Below are positions 29,386 through 38,196 of a stretch of DNA of 64,000 bases, piece by piece. The notes beneath the pieces are model-generated. The model searched no databases, had not been told where the DNA came from, and saw only the letters and a program-made list of their open reading frames with translations. The number at the start of each line of letters is the position of its first letter. Positions within the stretch are counted from its first letter, which is position 1. The stretch is from Helicobacteraceae bacterium (GTDB lineage Bacteria; Campylobacterota; Campylobacteria; Campylobacterales; SZUA-545): positions 32,037 to 96,036 of the forward strand of contig JAISOU010000042.1 of assembly GCA_031275395.1 (NCBI GenBank), in the 5' to 3' direction. The translations under genes were made by a program, and so were the position numbers.

Positions 29386-30645
29386 ATGAACGTCAAGAAA
29401 CGCGAATTAACCTTTGACGAAGTCGCGGCGAAATACCCCGATTTTCCCCGCTTTGTATTGCTGAAAACCGACGCGCATCGACGAGGCGTGGCATATACAA
29501 ACGCCGCGCTCTCCGCGTTTGATCCTGCGTTGCACCAAAACTTTGGCACGCACCTATTTGGCTCTCGCGACGGTAAAATCGACAAACGCCCCGAAGCGCT
29601 TACTATGCGCGACGGCACGTCGATCATCGGTTTGCCTACGCCGATCGAAAATAATCCGTATGTGGTCGATCTAATCGACGAACGGCTGTTTATAACCGAT
29701 AACGGCGAGCCGATCGAAGAGGTTTTTTATTGGGAAAAGCCCGACTATTACGACAAGCGCACCAAAAACGGCGCTATTATGCAAAATGTGGCGAGCGCGC
29801 GCCCTCAAAGACTTTACGTTATTCCAAATCGCTACTGCCATTTTTGGACGGCGGACGAAGGCGGCGGCGGGTGTAAGTTCTGCGACATTGTAAATAACCT
29901 GAAAGCTCAACGCGAAGAGATTGAAATGCAAACGCGCATAAAGATCGACGACGTGCGCGAAACGATCGGCGAGGCGCTTAAAGAAAAGGGCAGATACGCG
30001 GCGATCTGTTTATCGAGCGGTAGCGATTTTCACGGCGAAAAGCCGTTTGACAAAGAGGCGCGGTTTTATATAGACGTGTTGCAGGCGATCGGCGAGAGCT
30101 TTAATACGCCTAAGTTTCCATCGCAACTAATCTGTACCGCGCTGACTAAAGAACAGCTAAAACAACTATACGATAACACGGGCATTTCTAGTCTAACGTG
30201 CAATATCGAGGCGTTGAGCGAAGATCTGTTTAACCGTTACTGTCCGGGCAAAGCAAAATGGATCGGTTACAAGGAGTGGAAAAAGCGGCTTTTTGACGCG
30301 GTGGAAATCTTTGGTCCAAACCGCGTGAATACGGGTTTTGTGGCGGGCGTAGAGCTTGCGCGTCCGTATGGAGTTAAAAGCGAAGAGGAAGGTTTGGAGC
30401 TTATCCTGAACGAAGCGGAGGATTTTGCGCGGCACGGCGTGAGCGTGATCTATATGGTTTGGCAACCGCGACCGGGTAGCGAGCTTGGCAACCTTCATAA
30501 TCAAACAAGCGGATCGCTGGAGTATTACGTTCGGCTCGCGCAAGGCTTGCAGGAGATTAGGCGGCGGCATAACTTGCTAATCGACTTTGACGACTACCGC
30601 CGTTGCGGCAACCACCCCGATACCGATTTGGCGCGGGTTTTTTAG
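29386..30645 (+). CDS. Radical SAM-like protein with CX11CX2C motif, copy 2
   Basis: This paralogue of the preceding gene is 419 aa, with the cluster NRYCHFWTADEGGGGCKFC (C151, C163, C166), one residue longer in the first gap. The two proteins align along their full length. Their last ~125 bases are nearly identical (LEYYVRLAQGLQEI onward), more so than the rest, indicating recent gene conversion. AAAGGATAACGT precedes the ATG. Two paralogues side by side may form a heterodimer or act on two related substrates. Confidence 0.7.
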   Translation: MNVKKRELTFDEVAAKYPDFPRFVLLKTDAHRRGVAYTNAALSAFDPALHQNFGTHLFGSRDGKIDKRPEALTMRDGTSIIGLPTPIENNPYVVDLIDERLFITDNGEPIEEVFYWEKPDYYDKRTKNGAIMQNVASARPQRLYVIPNRYCHFWTADEGGGGCKFCDIVNNLKAQREEIEMQTRIKIDDVRETIGEALKEKGRYAAICLSSGSDFHGEKPFDKEARFYIDVLQAIGESFNTPKFPSQLICTALTKEQLKQLYDNTGISSLTCNIEALSEDLFNRYCPGKAKWIGYKEWKKRLFDAVEIFGPNRVNTGFVAGVELARPYGVKSEEEGLELILNEAEDFARHGVSVIYMVWQPRPGSELGNLHNQTSGSLEYYVRLAQGLQEIRRRHNLLIDFDDYRRCGNHPDTDLARVF

Positions 30646-30705
30646 CAAGCCCTACGCGCGATCGACGAAAACGGCGATCGCGCGATTTATAAAGAGAGGT
30701 TAAAA

Positions 30706-31551
30706 ATGAAAATAATCGATATGCGTTGCAGACCCGCTTATTTACACGACTTTTTCGGCGCGAATGTCGGAAGCGAGGCTTACGAAACCGCCAAATGGTT
30801 AAATAGGCGCGTCGGCGCTAGGGGAAACGACGAGCATTTTGCCCGTTCTTTAACCAAAGAAGGTTTTTTAGCCGAAGTTAAAGAGGCGAAACTGTCGTAT
30901 GCCGTCGTAGTGGGTAGGCGCACTCCAACCCAACAGATAGACAACGATTTTTTATACGAGATCGTAAAAGATCATAAAGAGCTTTTGGCGATCGGAGGAA
31001 TCGATCCCGCGCTAGACGGCATTGACGAAACGATTAAAGAGATAGATAAAATTGTCGATAAACTCTCTCTTAACGGCGTTAATATAGAATCTGGATTTGC
31101 CTCTCCTCCGCGCCATCCGGACGATAAGATATATTTTCCTATCTACGAATACCTAAGCGCTAAAAATATCCCTTTGAGTTTGATGAGCGGTCCTACTACG
31201 CCCGATCCTACTTTTAACGATCCTAACCGCTTAGCGAAAATTGCGCAAACCTTTCCAAAATTGCCTATTATCTGCTATCACGGCTACTACCCAAATATAA
31301 ACCAACTAATCGGCGTCGCGTTTAGATACGAAAATATCTTTCCTACGCCCGATATGTATGCGTTTTTAGCGCCGAGCCAAGCGCTTATAGAGGCGGGTAA
31401 GAGCTTTTTGCAAGATCAGTTGTTATTTGGCTCCTCTTATCCGTTTCGACCTATCGCGCAGTCGATCGAGGATTTTGAGGCGTTTGGTTTCAAAGAGGAG
31501 ATTTTGAATAAGATTTTTTATAAAAACGCCGCTAGAATCTTCGGGCTTTAG
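30706..31551 (+). CDS. Amidohydrolase_2-like protein lacking usual metal ligands
   Basis: The overall pattern is that of an Amidohydro_2 TIM barrel (281 aa): strand-end blocks IDMRCRP, GGIDPALDG, GVNIESGF, PLSLMSG, PIICYHGYYPN and LLFGSSYPF. The first strand normally carries HxH but here reads RCR. The last strand normally reads GSDYP but here reads GSSYP, so both canonical metal-ligand positions are replaced. It may be a non-metal hydrolase, a lyase, or non-catalytic. It is the last + strand gene of the cluster, 60 bases after the second radical-SAM gene, with AGAGG upstream of ATG 30706. Confidence 0.65.
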   Translation: MKIIDMRCRPAYLHDFFGANVGSEAYETAKWLNRRVGARGNDEHFARSLTKEGFLAEVKEAKLSYAVVVGRRTPTQQIDNDFLYEIVKDHKELLAIGGIDPALDGIDETIKEIDKIVDKLSLNGVNIESGFASPPRHPDDKIYFPIYEYLSAKNIPLSLMSGPTTPDPTFNDPNRLAKIAQTFPKLPIICYHGYYPNINQLIGVAFRYENIFPTPDMYAFLAPSQALIEAGKSFLQDQLLFGSSYPFRPIAQSIEDFEAFGFKEEILNKIFYKNAARIFGL

Positions 31552-31558
31552 ATACGCG

Positions 31559-31614
31559 CCGCGCTTTCGTTTTGAGCGCTCGCTCCTAAGTGAAACGAAG
31601 GGCGCAAAGCGCGG
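31559..31614. terminator. Hairpin between convergent genes
   Basis: CCGCGCTTTCGTTT at 31559-31572 can pair with AAACGA and AAGCGCGG in the 31593-31614 arm, leaving an internal bulge. It lies between two convergent operons, where a bidirectional terminator is expected, although no T-tract follows directly. Confidence 0.45.
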
Positions 31615-31626
31615 AGAACGGAGCGA

Positions 31627-32838
31627 TTATTCATGCCTGAGCGCTTCGATCGGATCGAGTCTGGCGGCTTTTCTTGCGGGAAAGTAGCCGAAAAAAGCGC
31701 CGATAAACATAGAAAACGCGAAACTAATCGTTACGATCGACTGATTATAAACGTAAGGTATACCAAAGCCTATCGTTACAAAATAGGCTAATATCAACCC
31801 AAGCGCTACGCCTATTAAACCGCCTAAAGAGCTAAGAGTAACCGCCTCTACCAAAAACTGCGTTAAAACCTCTCGTTCCGTAGCGCCGATAGCCAACCGA
31901 ACGCCGATCTCTCTCGTTCGTTCCGTTACCGAAACCAACATAATGTTCATAATCCCGATCCCGCCGACAAGCAAGCTGATCGCCGCTACGCTTCCAAGCA
32001 GGATCGTAAGCGTTTTTGAAGTAGAGGTAAAGGCGCTCACAAGCTCTTTTGTATCGCGGATATAAAAGTTATCGACTTGATCGGATCGTAGCTTTCGGCG
32101 CTCTCGCAAAAGCGCGTTTATGTCGTTTTTGATTGTTTCAGAGCTAACTGCGGGATCGATTGCGATATAAATCGCCCGAACGTCTTTATTACCGCTTAAG
32201 CGCCGTTGAAAAAGCGCCATAGGGGCTACGATCAGATCGTCTTGATCTTGTCCAAAAGAGGACGCGCCTTTGCTCTGCAAAACGCCGATTACCTCGCACG
32301 CGAAGCGATCAAGCCGCACAAACGAACCGACTCCGTTTGAATTTTCGCCGAATAGCGCCTTGCGCGTCGTTTCTCCCAAAATGCAAACCGCGCTTCCGCC
32401 TTTGGTTTCCGCCGCTTCAAACATTCTGCCCGAACTTAGCTCCCAATCCCGCGCTATCATAAAGCCGTTGTCTGAACCTACGATCGCCGTCGCGTAGGTG
32501 TTCGCGCCGAAAACCGCCGTTACGCTTTTGCTGGCGTAAGGCGCGGCGGCTTTGATGCCGATAACCTCGTTTTTGATCGCCTCTACATCGCTCATTTTAA
32601 ACGGCGGCGCGTTTTGATCCATACCGGGCTGCCTACGCTCCTGCCCGGGCTGCAAGATCAGCATATTGGCGCCTAATTTAGCCAACTCGTCGGTAATCGA
32701 TCGCGTCGCGCCGTCGCCTAACATCACCATCGCGATCACGCTCGCCACGCCGATCACAACGCCAAGCGTCGTCAAAAACGAACGCATAATGTTGCGCCTA
32801 ATCTCGCGCAACGCCAAAAAAAGCGAGCTTAATATCAT
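31627..32838 (-). CDS. MacB/LolC-like ABC exporter permease
   Basis: A 403-residue inner-membrane permease with one N-terminal helix, a periplasmic MacB-type domain (MLILQPGQE, FKMSDVEAI, GSDNGFMIARDWELSSGRMF, GVLQSKG) and three C-terminal helices (ILLGSVAAISLLVGGIGIMN, REIGVRLAIGATE, and the tail FFGYFPARKAARLDPIEALR). This is the mechanotransmission-type exporter fold. The ATPase is a separate gene, overlapping by four bases. It belongs to a four-gene tripartite efflux operon. Confidence 0.9.
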   Translation of the reverse strand: MILSSLFLALREIRRNIMRSFLTTLGVVIGVASVIAMVMLGDGATRSITDELAKLGANMLILQPGQERRQPGMDQNAPPFKMSDVEAIKNEVIGIKAAAPYASKSVTAVFGANTYATAIVGSDNGFMIARDWELSSGRMFEAAETKGGSAVCILGETTRKALFGENSNGVGSFVRLDRFACEVIGVLQSKGASSFGQDQDDLIVAPMALFQRRLSGNKDVRAIYIAIDPAVSSETIKNDINALLRERRKLRSDQVDNFYIRDTKELVSAFTSTSKTLTILLGSVAAISLLVGGIGIMNIMLVSVTERTREIGVRLAIGATEREVLTQFLVEAVTLSSLGGLIGVALGLILAYFVTIGFGIPYVYNQSIVTISFAFSMFIGAFFGYFPARKAARLDPIEALRHE

Positions 32839-33506
32839 CTGTGGCTCTCTATCTCGCCGTCGCGGAAACGAATTGTGCGCTGCGCGTAAGACGCCATATC
32901 CTCTTCGTGCGTAACCATAACGATCGTAATGCCCCGATCGCGATTAAAACTGCGCAAAAGCTCCATAACCTCCACGCTACGCGCGCTGTCTAAATTGCCC
33001 GTCGGTTCGTCGGCAAGCAAAACTAGCGGTTTCGTTACGATCGCCCGCGCGATAGCGACGCGCTGTTGCTGTCCGCCGCTAAGCTCGGCGGGCGTATGGC
33101 TTTCAAAACTCAGAAGCCCGACCTGATCGAGCGCCTCCAGAGCCAGTTTATGCCGATCCTTCGCCTTCATTCCGCGATATATCAGCGGCAACTCTACGTT
33201 TTCGCGCGCGGTGGTGCGCCCAAGCAGATTGAAGCCCTGAAAGATAAATCCCAGATATTCGCGCCGCAAAAGCGCCTTTGTATCGCGGCTTAAACCGCCT
33301 ATGCTAACCCCGCCAAAAAGATATTCGCCGCCCGTAGGCGAATCGAGGCAGCCGATAATGTTCATCGAGGTCGATTTGCCGCTTCCCGAATGACCCATAA
33401 TCGCCGCGAACTCGCCCTGTTCGATCTTCATATCGACCCCTTTCAGGGCGATCGCCGTCGCTTCGCCTCTGCCATAGACGCGCTTTACGTTTCTAAACTC
33501 GATCAT
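32835..33506 (-). CDS. MacB/LolD-like ABC ATPase
   Basis: A 223-residue ATPase with Walker A GHSGSGKST, Q-loop FQGFNLL, signature ELSGGQQQRVAIARA, Walker B LLADEPTGNLD and the MacB/LolD-type VTHEEDMA. Its start follows the adaptor gene by 6 bases. With the FtsX-type permease it forms a type VII ABC exporter that moves substrate from periplasm to outside through the adaptor and the outer-membrane channel. Confidence 0.92.
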   Translation of the reverse strand: MIEFRNVKRVYGRGEATAIALKGVDMKIEQGEFAAIMGHSGSGKSTSMNIIGCLDSPTGGEYLFGGVSIGGLSRDTKALLRREYLGFIFQGFNLLGRTTARENVELPLIYRGMKAKDRHKLALEALDQVGLLSFESHTPAELSGGQQQRVAIARAIVTKPLVLLADEPTGNLDSARSVEVMELLRSFNRDRGITIVMVTHEEDMASYAQRTIRFRDGEIESHR

Positions 33507-33512
33507 AACGCG

Positions 33513-34736
33513 CTACTTTTCAACCGTCTGCACTCCGACGACGACCAGATCGCCTTCGGCGAGATTTGACTCTTCGATCGCGCTGACTACGCCGTCGGAA
33601 TCGCCTTTTTTGACCTTTACCATTTTAGGCGCGCCGTTTTCGTCGAGGATAAAAAGCCGATCGCCCGCGCTTCGCGGCGTTCTTGGAGCGGAGGCGGGAC
33701 GCATAGACATAAAACTGGCGTTTCTCTGTACGGGCGGCGAAAATCTAAAGGCGGCGTTTGGCGCGACGAGCGCGCCTAGCGATTGCTTGGTAACGATCGA
33801 GGCTTGCGCCGTCATACCGGGTCGCAACAGCCCTTCAAAGTTATCCGCCAAAACGACCGTGTTATAGGTAACGACGCCGCTAGAGATCTGGCTGCCTAAT
33901 CGCACCTGCAAAACCGTACCGCTAAACTCGCGGTTTGGATAGGCATTGACCGTAAAGGTTACGGGTTGCCCCTCGCGCACGTCGCCCACGTCGGCTTCAT
34001 CGACCGCGACAATCACGCGCATATGTCTGAGATCTTCGGCGATCGTAAAGAGCGTAGGCGTTTGCATAGAGGCGGCGACCGTCTGCCCCACATCGACCTC
34101 CCGCGTAAGCACCACGCCGTCGATCGGAGAAAACGTCGTCGCTTTACGCAGATTCTCTTCGCCCGTCGCCACTTCCGCTTTTGCCTGTTCAAGTTGCGCT
34201 TTCGAGGCGACTAGCGACGAGGCGGCGCGATCGTAAGCGGCTTGGGCGCTATCCATATCCTTTTGCGAAGGATAGTCGCCTTTTGTGCTTTCAAATATCT
34301 GTTTTAATCGGTTTAACTGGAGCAGAGCTTCGTTTGCAGCCACTTCGTTCGATCGCAGATTGGCTTGCGAAACTTTAAGTTGCGCCCTGGAGCTGTTTAG
34401 CGAGCTTTCGAGTTTCGTCGTATCGAGCCGCGCCAAAACCTGCCCCGCTTTTACGGGATCGTTGTAATCGACCAAAACCTCTTTAAGCGTCCCTGAAACC
34501 TCTATGCCCACCGTAACGGTGCGAAGCGGTTCCAGATTGCCCGTCGCCTGAACGCTGACCTTCAAATCGCGCTTTTCGATCGGCGCGGTAATGTAGCGCG
34601 TTTGAACGTCCGACGTTTTGAAAAATATCAGCCAAGCGGCGATCGCCAAAACGCCGATAATAACGATCGCGATCGTCAAAGTAAGTTTTTTTCCGCCGCG
34701 CTTTTTAGCGCCTAAATTATCGATATCGATCTTCAT
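33513..34736 (-). CDS. MacA-like periplasmic adaptor protein
   Basis: A membrane fusion protein (407 aa): N-terminal anchor LTIAIVIIGVLAIAAWLIFF, lipoyl half-motif ATGNLEPLRTVTVGIEVSGT, an alpha hairpin rich in Gln/Leu/Ala (QLKVSQANLRSNEVAANEAL...), then TFSPIDGVVLTREVDVGQTV and the beta-barrel block. It connects the permease to the TolC-like channel. It overlaps the channel gene by four bases. The exported substrate cannot be inferred. Confidence 0.9.
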   Translation of the reverse strand: MKIDIDNLGAKKRGGKKLTLTIAIVIIGVLAIAAWLIFFKTSDVQTRYITAPIEKRDLKVSVQATGNLEPLRTVTVGIEVSGTLKEVLVDYNDPVKAGQVLARLDTTKLESSLNSSRAQLKVSQANLRSNEVAANEALLQLNRLKQIFESTKGDYPSQKDMDSAQAAYDRAASSLVASKAQLEQAKAEVATGEENLRKATTFSPIDGVVLTREVDVGQTVAASMQTPTLFTIAEDLRHMRVIVAVDEADVGDVREGQPVTFTVNAYPNREFSGTVLQVRLGSQISSGVVTYNTVVLADNFEGLLRPGMTAQASIVTKQSLGALVAPNAAFRFSPPVQRNASFMSMRPASAPRTPRSAGDRLFILDENGAPKMVKVKKGDSDGVVSAIEESNLAEGDLVVVGVQTVEK

Positions 34737-35911
34737 TTGTCGTTCTCCTTGTCGGTTGCGTAATATAGTTTTGCAAGCTCGATCTGAATCGATATTTGGC
34801 TTAACTCGATATCCAGAAGATCGCTTGCTCTGGAGTTCTCCAACGTTTGCGGATCAAAGCGGCTTGTAGTTCCGCTTTCGGCTTGCGCCTTTGTCGCGGA
34901 TAGAAGCGAATCGTACAGCGCGATATTCTCTTGGGAAACCTCTATGCCCCGCGTCGTCGCTTTGATCGCGCTTTGGCTTTGGGCGTAGGCGCGCTTTTCT
35001 CCTTCGATCGTCGTTCTTTCCTGCGATTTCGCGCGAAGCGTTTCGAGCTTTTTCTCTTCGATCGACCACCCTTCGGTAACGCTTAAAGGCATCGACAATC
35101 TCAAGCCGTAGTTATAGGATTCGCCGTCGCTCGTTTGCGTTTTCGTATAGCTTGCGCCCGCGCTGGCGCTTAACGTCGGCAGATATGAGCTGGTAGTAAT
35201 GCTCTGCTGCGTTTTGGCGATCTCGCTTTGTAGCTTGGCAAGTTGCGCCGTAAGCGATCGCGATAGATATTCGTCCTCGTTGATCGCGTTAAACGGCGCG
35301 AGCGGGAGCGTTTCTGGATCTAGCGGCGTGATCTTGGCGATCTCCTCTAAACGCGAAATGCGTTGATGTTCTAAATCTAGGCGCGTTTTTCGCAGATTAT
35401 TGCGCGTTTGCAGAGCGTCGTTTAACTGCGTAATATCGGTTTCGCCCGCCTCGTATTGTTTTTGTTTGATTAGCGCCGCGATCTCCGCGTTTTTCAGCGC
35501 CAGCGCGTTTTGCTCTAGGCGAATACGATCTTGTCTATATTGCAAAATATAGGTCGTAAGATTTTGCAGATAGCCGTTAATCTCCTGCGTTAATTTAATT
35601 TGCTCCGATTGAGCCCAAAAACCCGCGTAACGAATAGACGCGCTAATGCCGCCCGATCGGAATAGATCTTGGCTAAACTGCGCGCTTGCCTGTTCGCTTC
35701 GACTCCATTCGTCCGAACCGCCGCTTTTGCTTTCGGTAATCGATCCGCTTAAACTAGCCGAGCCGATAAAGTCGTATTTTAACCGCTTTCGTCCCGCCTC
35801 GATCGCCGCCTCTTTGTGCGCGATCGCGCTTTGAATCTCCTCGCTTAAGTGCGATCGATCCAGCGCGAAAGCGGCGCAAAAGGCAAACGAGATCAATGTG
35901 ATTATACGCAT
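34733..35911 (-). CDS. TolC-like outer-membrane efflux protein
   Basis: Signal peptide MRIITLISFAFCAAFA is followed by long Gln/Leu-rich helices with two OEP repeats (AIEAGRKRLKYDFIGSASL and SSYLPTLSASAGASYTKTQ). This is the trimeric outer-membrane channel fold. At 392 aa it is somewhat shorter than TolC. It is followed upstream by a small membrane protein gene 5 bases away, probably in the same transcript. Confidence 0.85.
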   Translation of the reverse strand: MRIITLISFAFCAAFALDRSHLSEEIQSAIAHKEAAIEAGRKRLKYDFIGSASLSGSITESKSGGSDEWSRSEQASAQFSQDLFRSGGISASIRYAGFWAQSEQIKLTQEINGYLQNLTTYILQYRQDRIRLEQNALALKNAEIAALIKQKQYEAGETDITQLNDALQTRNNLRKTRLDLEHQRISRLEEIAKITPLDPETLPLAPFNAINEDEYLSRSLTAQLAKLQSEIAKTQQSITTSSYLPTLSASAGASYTKTQTSDGESYNYGLRLSMPLSVTEGWSIEEKKLETLRAKSQERTTIEGEKRAYAQSQSAIKATTRGIEVSQENIALYDSLLSATKAQAESGTTSRFDPQTLENSRASDLLDIELSQISIQIELAKLYYATDKENDK

Positions 35912-35916
35912 ACCGG

Positions 35917-36402
35917 TTACCTTATTAGAGCTTCGATTAGTTTATGGGGCGCGACGCGATTATTTCTTGCGATCGCCGATAGAGTTTCGTCGGCGTTTGA
36001 AACTTTAACGCCGCTTGCCGCGAGTTTTTCGATCGCCTGATCGCTCGTGAGTTCAAAGAGGTTTGCGACGAGCGAAACGGGCGCGGAAAGCGTTCGCTCT
36101 ATAACCTCTTTCGCCGCGCTATCGCCGCCGCCTTTTTCGGGAATGATCGCGTAGAAAACGCCGCTAACGACGATGATCGCGGCGATAAGCCCTAGCGACG
36201 AGGACTTTTTGAAATAGTCGATCGTCGCCTTTTTGTGATTGATCAGATGAAGCGCGATCGTAGCGACCATAACCAACCCAAAATACTCGTGGATACCCTT
36301 AATCGGACGGCTTTCGATATGAAAAAACATCAAAACGCCGGTAAGAAAAACAACCGCGCACAAACCGATCGTCAGAGGAGTAACGAAACTGTTAAGTCGC
36401 AT
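35917..36402 (-). CDS. DUF4405-like membrane protein
   Basis: ATG 36402 has AAAGG upstream, giving 161 residues. Three membrane helices are visible: LTIGLCAVVFLTGVLMFFHI, YFGLVMVATIALHLI and LGLIAAIIVVSGVFYAIIP. Histidines in the helices (FFHIESRPIKGIHEYFG, LHLINHKK) are placed like heme ligands of cytochrome b561-type four-helix proteins. A soluble C-terminal helical domain follows (LFELTSDQAIEKLAASGVKV), resembling the SHOCT-like or helix-hairpin tails of such proteins. It heads the exporter operon. Function is unknown. Confidence 0.65.
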   Translation of the reverse strand: MRLNSFVTPLTIGLCAVVFLTGVLMFFHIESRPIKGIHEYFGLVMVATIALHLINHKKATIDYFKKSSSLGLIAAIIVVSGVFYAIIPEKGGGDSAAKEVIERTLSAPVSLVANLFELTSDQAIEKLAASGVKVSNADETLSAIARNNRVAPHKLIEALIR

Positions 36403-36474
36403 AGGTACCTTTCGCAAAAATATGGCGGCATTTTTATTATAGTCGGTGAAGTTTGCGTGAAAAGCGCAATCGTT

Positions 36475-38184
36475 TTAAAAATCGATCTTCCAAATATGGG
36501 CGGCGGCTTTCGCCAACCGCGTTTGACGCGCTTCGACTTTGTCTTCATTCCACTCTTTATAATGCTCCGCGATCGCTTTTGTGGTCTGAAATTCGCTTGT
36601 TTGGTAGGTTTTTAGTTTAGCGGCGTAGTCGGCGTTTCCCAAATCGCGGTTTTTAGCGGTTTCAAGAAGCGCGATATTGCCAAGTCTGTAAGTCAGCCTA
36701 TTAGCTAACGAATCGTCGATATGCTCCCAGCCTTTAGCGGGATTTTCGGGCAGTATATGCTCTAAACTATAAGCGTCGCTTTCCTCATCAAGATCGCGAT
36801 TAGTTTTATCGCGTTCGATTTCAAATAAAATATACCGAACGACTTTTTTGTTGCGACCGTCGGAAGTTTTGAGCGTTTTTCGCGAAAAAGCGGCTTCAAA
36901 TACCTTATCGTCGGGGTAAATATCCTTTAGCGCTCGTCTAATTTCAACGGCTTTTTTGTATGTTCCGTCTGAAACCTTTCTTGCTATCTCGTTATATAAA
37001 CTTTCTTGTTCGTAAGGGGGCAAAGAGCATATAATGTTATAACGAAACGATAGAATCGATACCGCTTCAAGAATATCGACAAATCCATTTCGATCTTTTT
37101 CGTAAAATTTTACGTAGCAGGCGATTAGTAGCGCAAAAGGTTGTTGAACCCTAAACATCTTAAGCCGCTTTAGCGCGCCCTTTTCATCTCTCCATACGCG
37201 ATCGGTAGGATCGCGCAAAGCGGCGTAAATAGGCGCGCCGTTATCTAGATCGCGTAGCAGCTTAGAAGCTCCGCCTCGATCCTTGATCGATTTTTTTATC
37301 GTTTTAAATAGATCGCCTTTGCGAACAAGTTTGTTTTGGCTATTCCAAAAAATACGCAAAAACTCTTGAAAACTATCGTCTCCTAAATTTTTGCTAATTC
37401 TTTCCCAACGATTTTCTAACGATTGTAACTCTCTTTCGGGAGCTTTTTCATCGTTAATTAACGAAAAGAGATAGTTTTTTAAGAGATCGGAAGCGGAGAG
37501 TTTGACCCCTCTTGCGTTAAGCGTTTCAAAAACTTTAAAAGCGTTTAATTCGTCGGTTACCGTTATAACCGTAAAAAAGAGTTTATCGACTAGCGAATCG
37601 ATAAAAATGGTTATTTTTTTTCCGCTCTCCTCCGCTAAAGAATAGTTACGTTTTATGCGCTCTAAAAACCAAAAAAACGCTTTGCGCAACAGCCGTTCTG
37701 AGGCGTTTATGTTGCGCTCTGGGATATTATCTAAAGTCGTCAAATACTCCTGATAAAATTTATTGTTGTTGCGGTTTAGTTCTAATTTTGATTGCGAAAC
37801 TAAACTAACGGGATCGAGATAACCGATATAACCGCTTTGCAATTGATCCTTTCGTTTAAGGTTATCTTTGGCGTCAAAACCTGAATTAGCAAGCTCGTCA
37901 AGGTATTTTAACGCCGATAAGATCATAACGCTTAACGTAGTAATGCGTTGCTGTCCGTCGATAATATCAAAGCGTTTAGAATCTGAGGATTGCAAAACAA
38001 GATAACCCATATAATGCGCTTCCTCGCCGTCCGTTTCAAATAGCCCCCAAATATCCCGCCAAAGATCGTCCCACTCCTCTTCGCCCCAAGAGTAATCGCG
38101 TTGAAACGCGGGAACGCGGTAGTTTAAGCCGTTGCCAAGCAACTGTCTGAAAGTTTGGTTTGCGGTATTAAAGTTCATAGCCAT
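36475..38184 (-). CDS. DUF262/DUF1524 protein (GmrSD-like restriction)
   Basis: A 569-residue protein with an N-terminal DUF262 ParB/Srx-like NTPase domain (YRVPAFQRDYSWGEEEW at about residue 22, then FDIIDGQQRITTLSVMI) and a C-terminal DUF1524 His-Me-finger nuclease domain (YSLEHILPENP, RLGNIALLETAKNRDLGN). Fused proteins with this layout resemble GmrSD, a type IV enzyme that cuts modified phage DNA. It lies alone between housekeeping genes, which fits horizontal acquisition. Closest candidate function is phage defence; activity is not proven here. Confidence 0.88.
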   Translation of the reverse strand: MAMNFNTANQTFRQLLGNGLNYRVPAFQRDYSWGEEEWDDLWRDIWGLFETDGEEAHYMGYLVLQSSDSKRFDIIDGQQRITTLSVMILSALKYLDELANSGFDAKDNLKRKDQLQSGYIGYLDPVSLVSQSKLELNRNNNKFYQEYLTTLDNIPERNINASERLLRKAFFWFLERIKRNYSLAEESGKKITIFIDSLVDKLFFTVITVTDELNAFKVFETLNARGVKLSASDLLKNYLFSLINDEKAPERELQSLENRWERISKNLGDDSFQEFLRIFWNSQNKLVRKGDLFKTIKKSIKDRGGASKLLRDLDNGAPIYAALRDPTDRVWRDEKGALKRLKMFRVQQPFALLIACYVKFYEKDRNGFVDILEAVSILSFRYNIICSLPPYEQESLYNEIARKVSDGTYKKAVEIRRALKDIYPDDKVFEAAFSRKTLKTSDGRNKKVVRYILFEIERDKTNRDLDEESDAYSLEHILPENPAKGWEHIDDSLANRLTYRLGNIALLETAKNRDLGNADYAAKLKTYQTSEFQTTKAIAEHYKEWNEDKVEARQTRLAKAAAHIWKIDF

Positions 38185-38196
38185 AATTCGATCTTA

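Noticed and set aside
31559..31614. The hairpin after the amidohydrolase gene as a mobile palindromic element
   Set aside because: Similar words occur at 19300-19350, but arms do not align well enough to call a family. A terminator between convergent genes is simpler.
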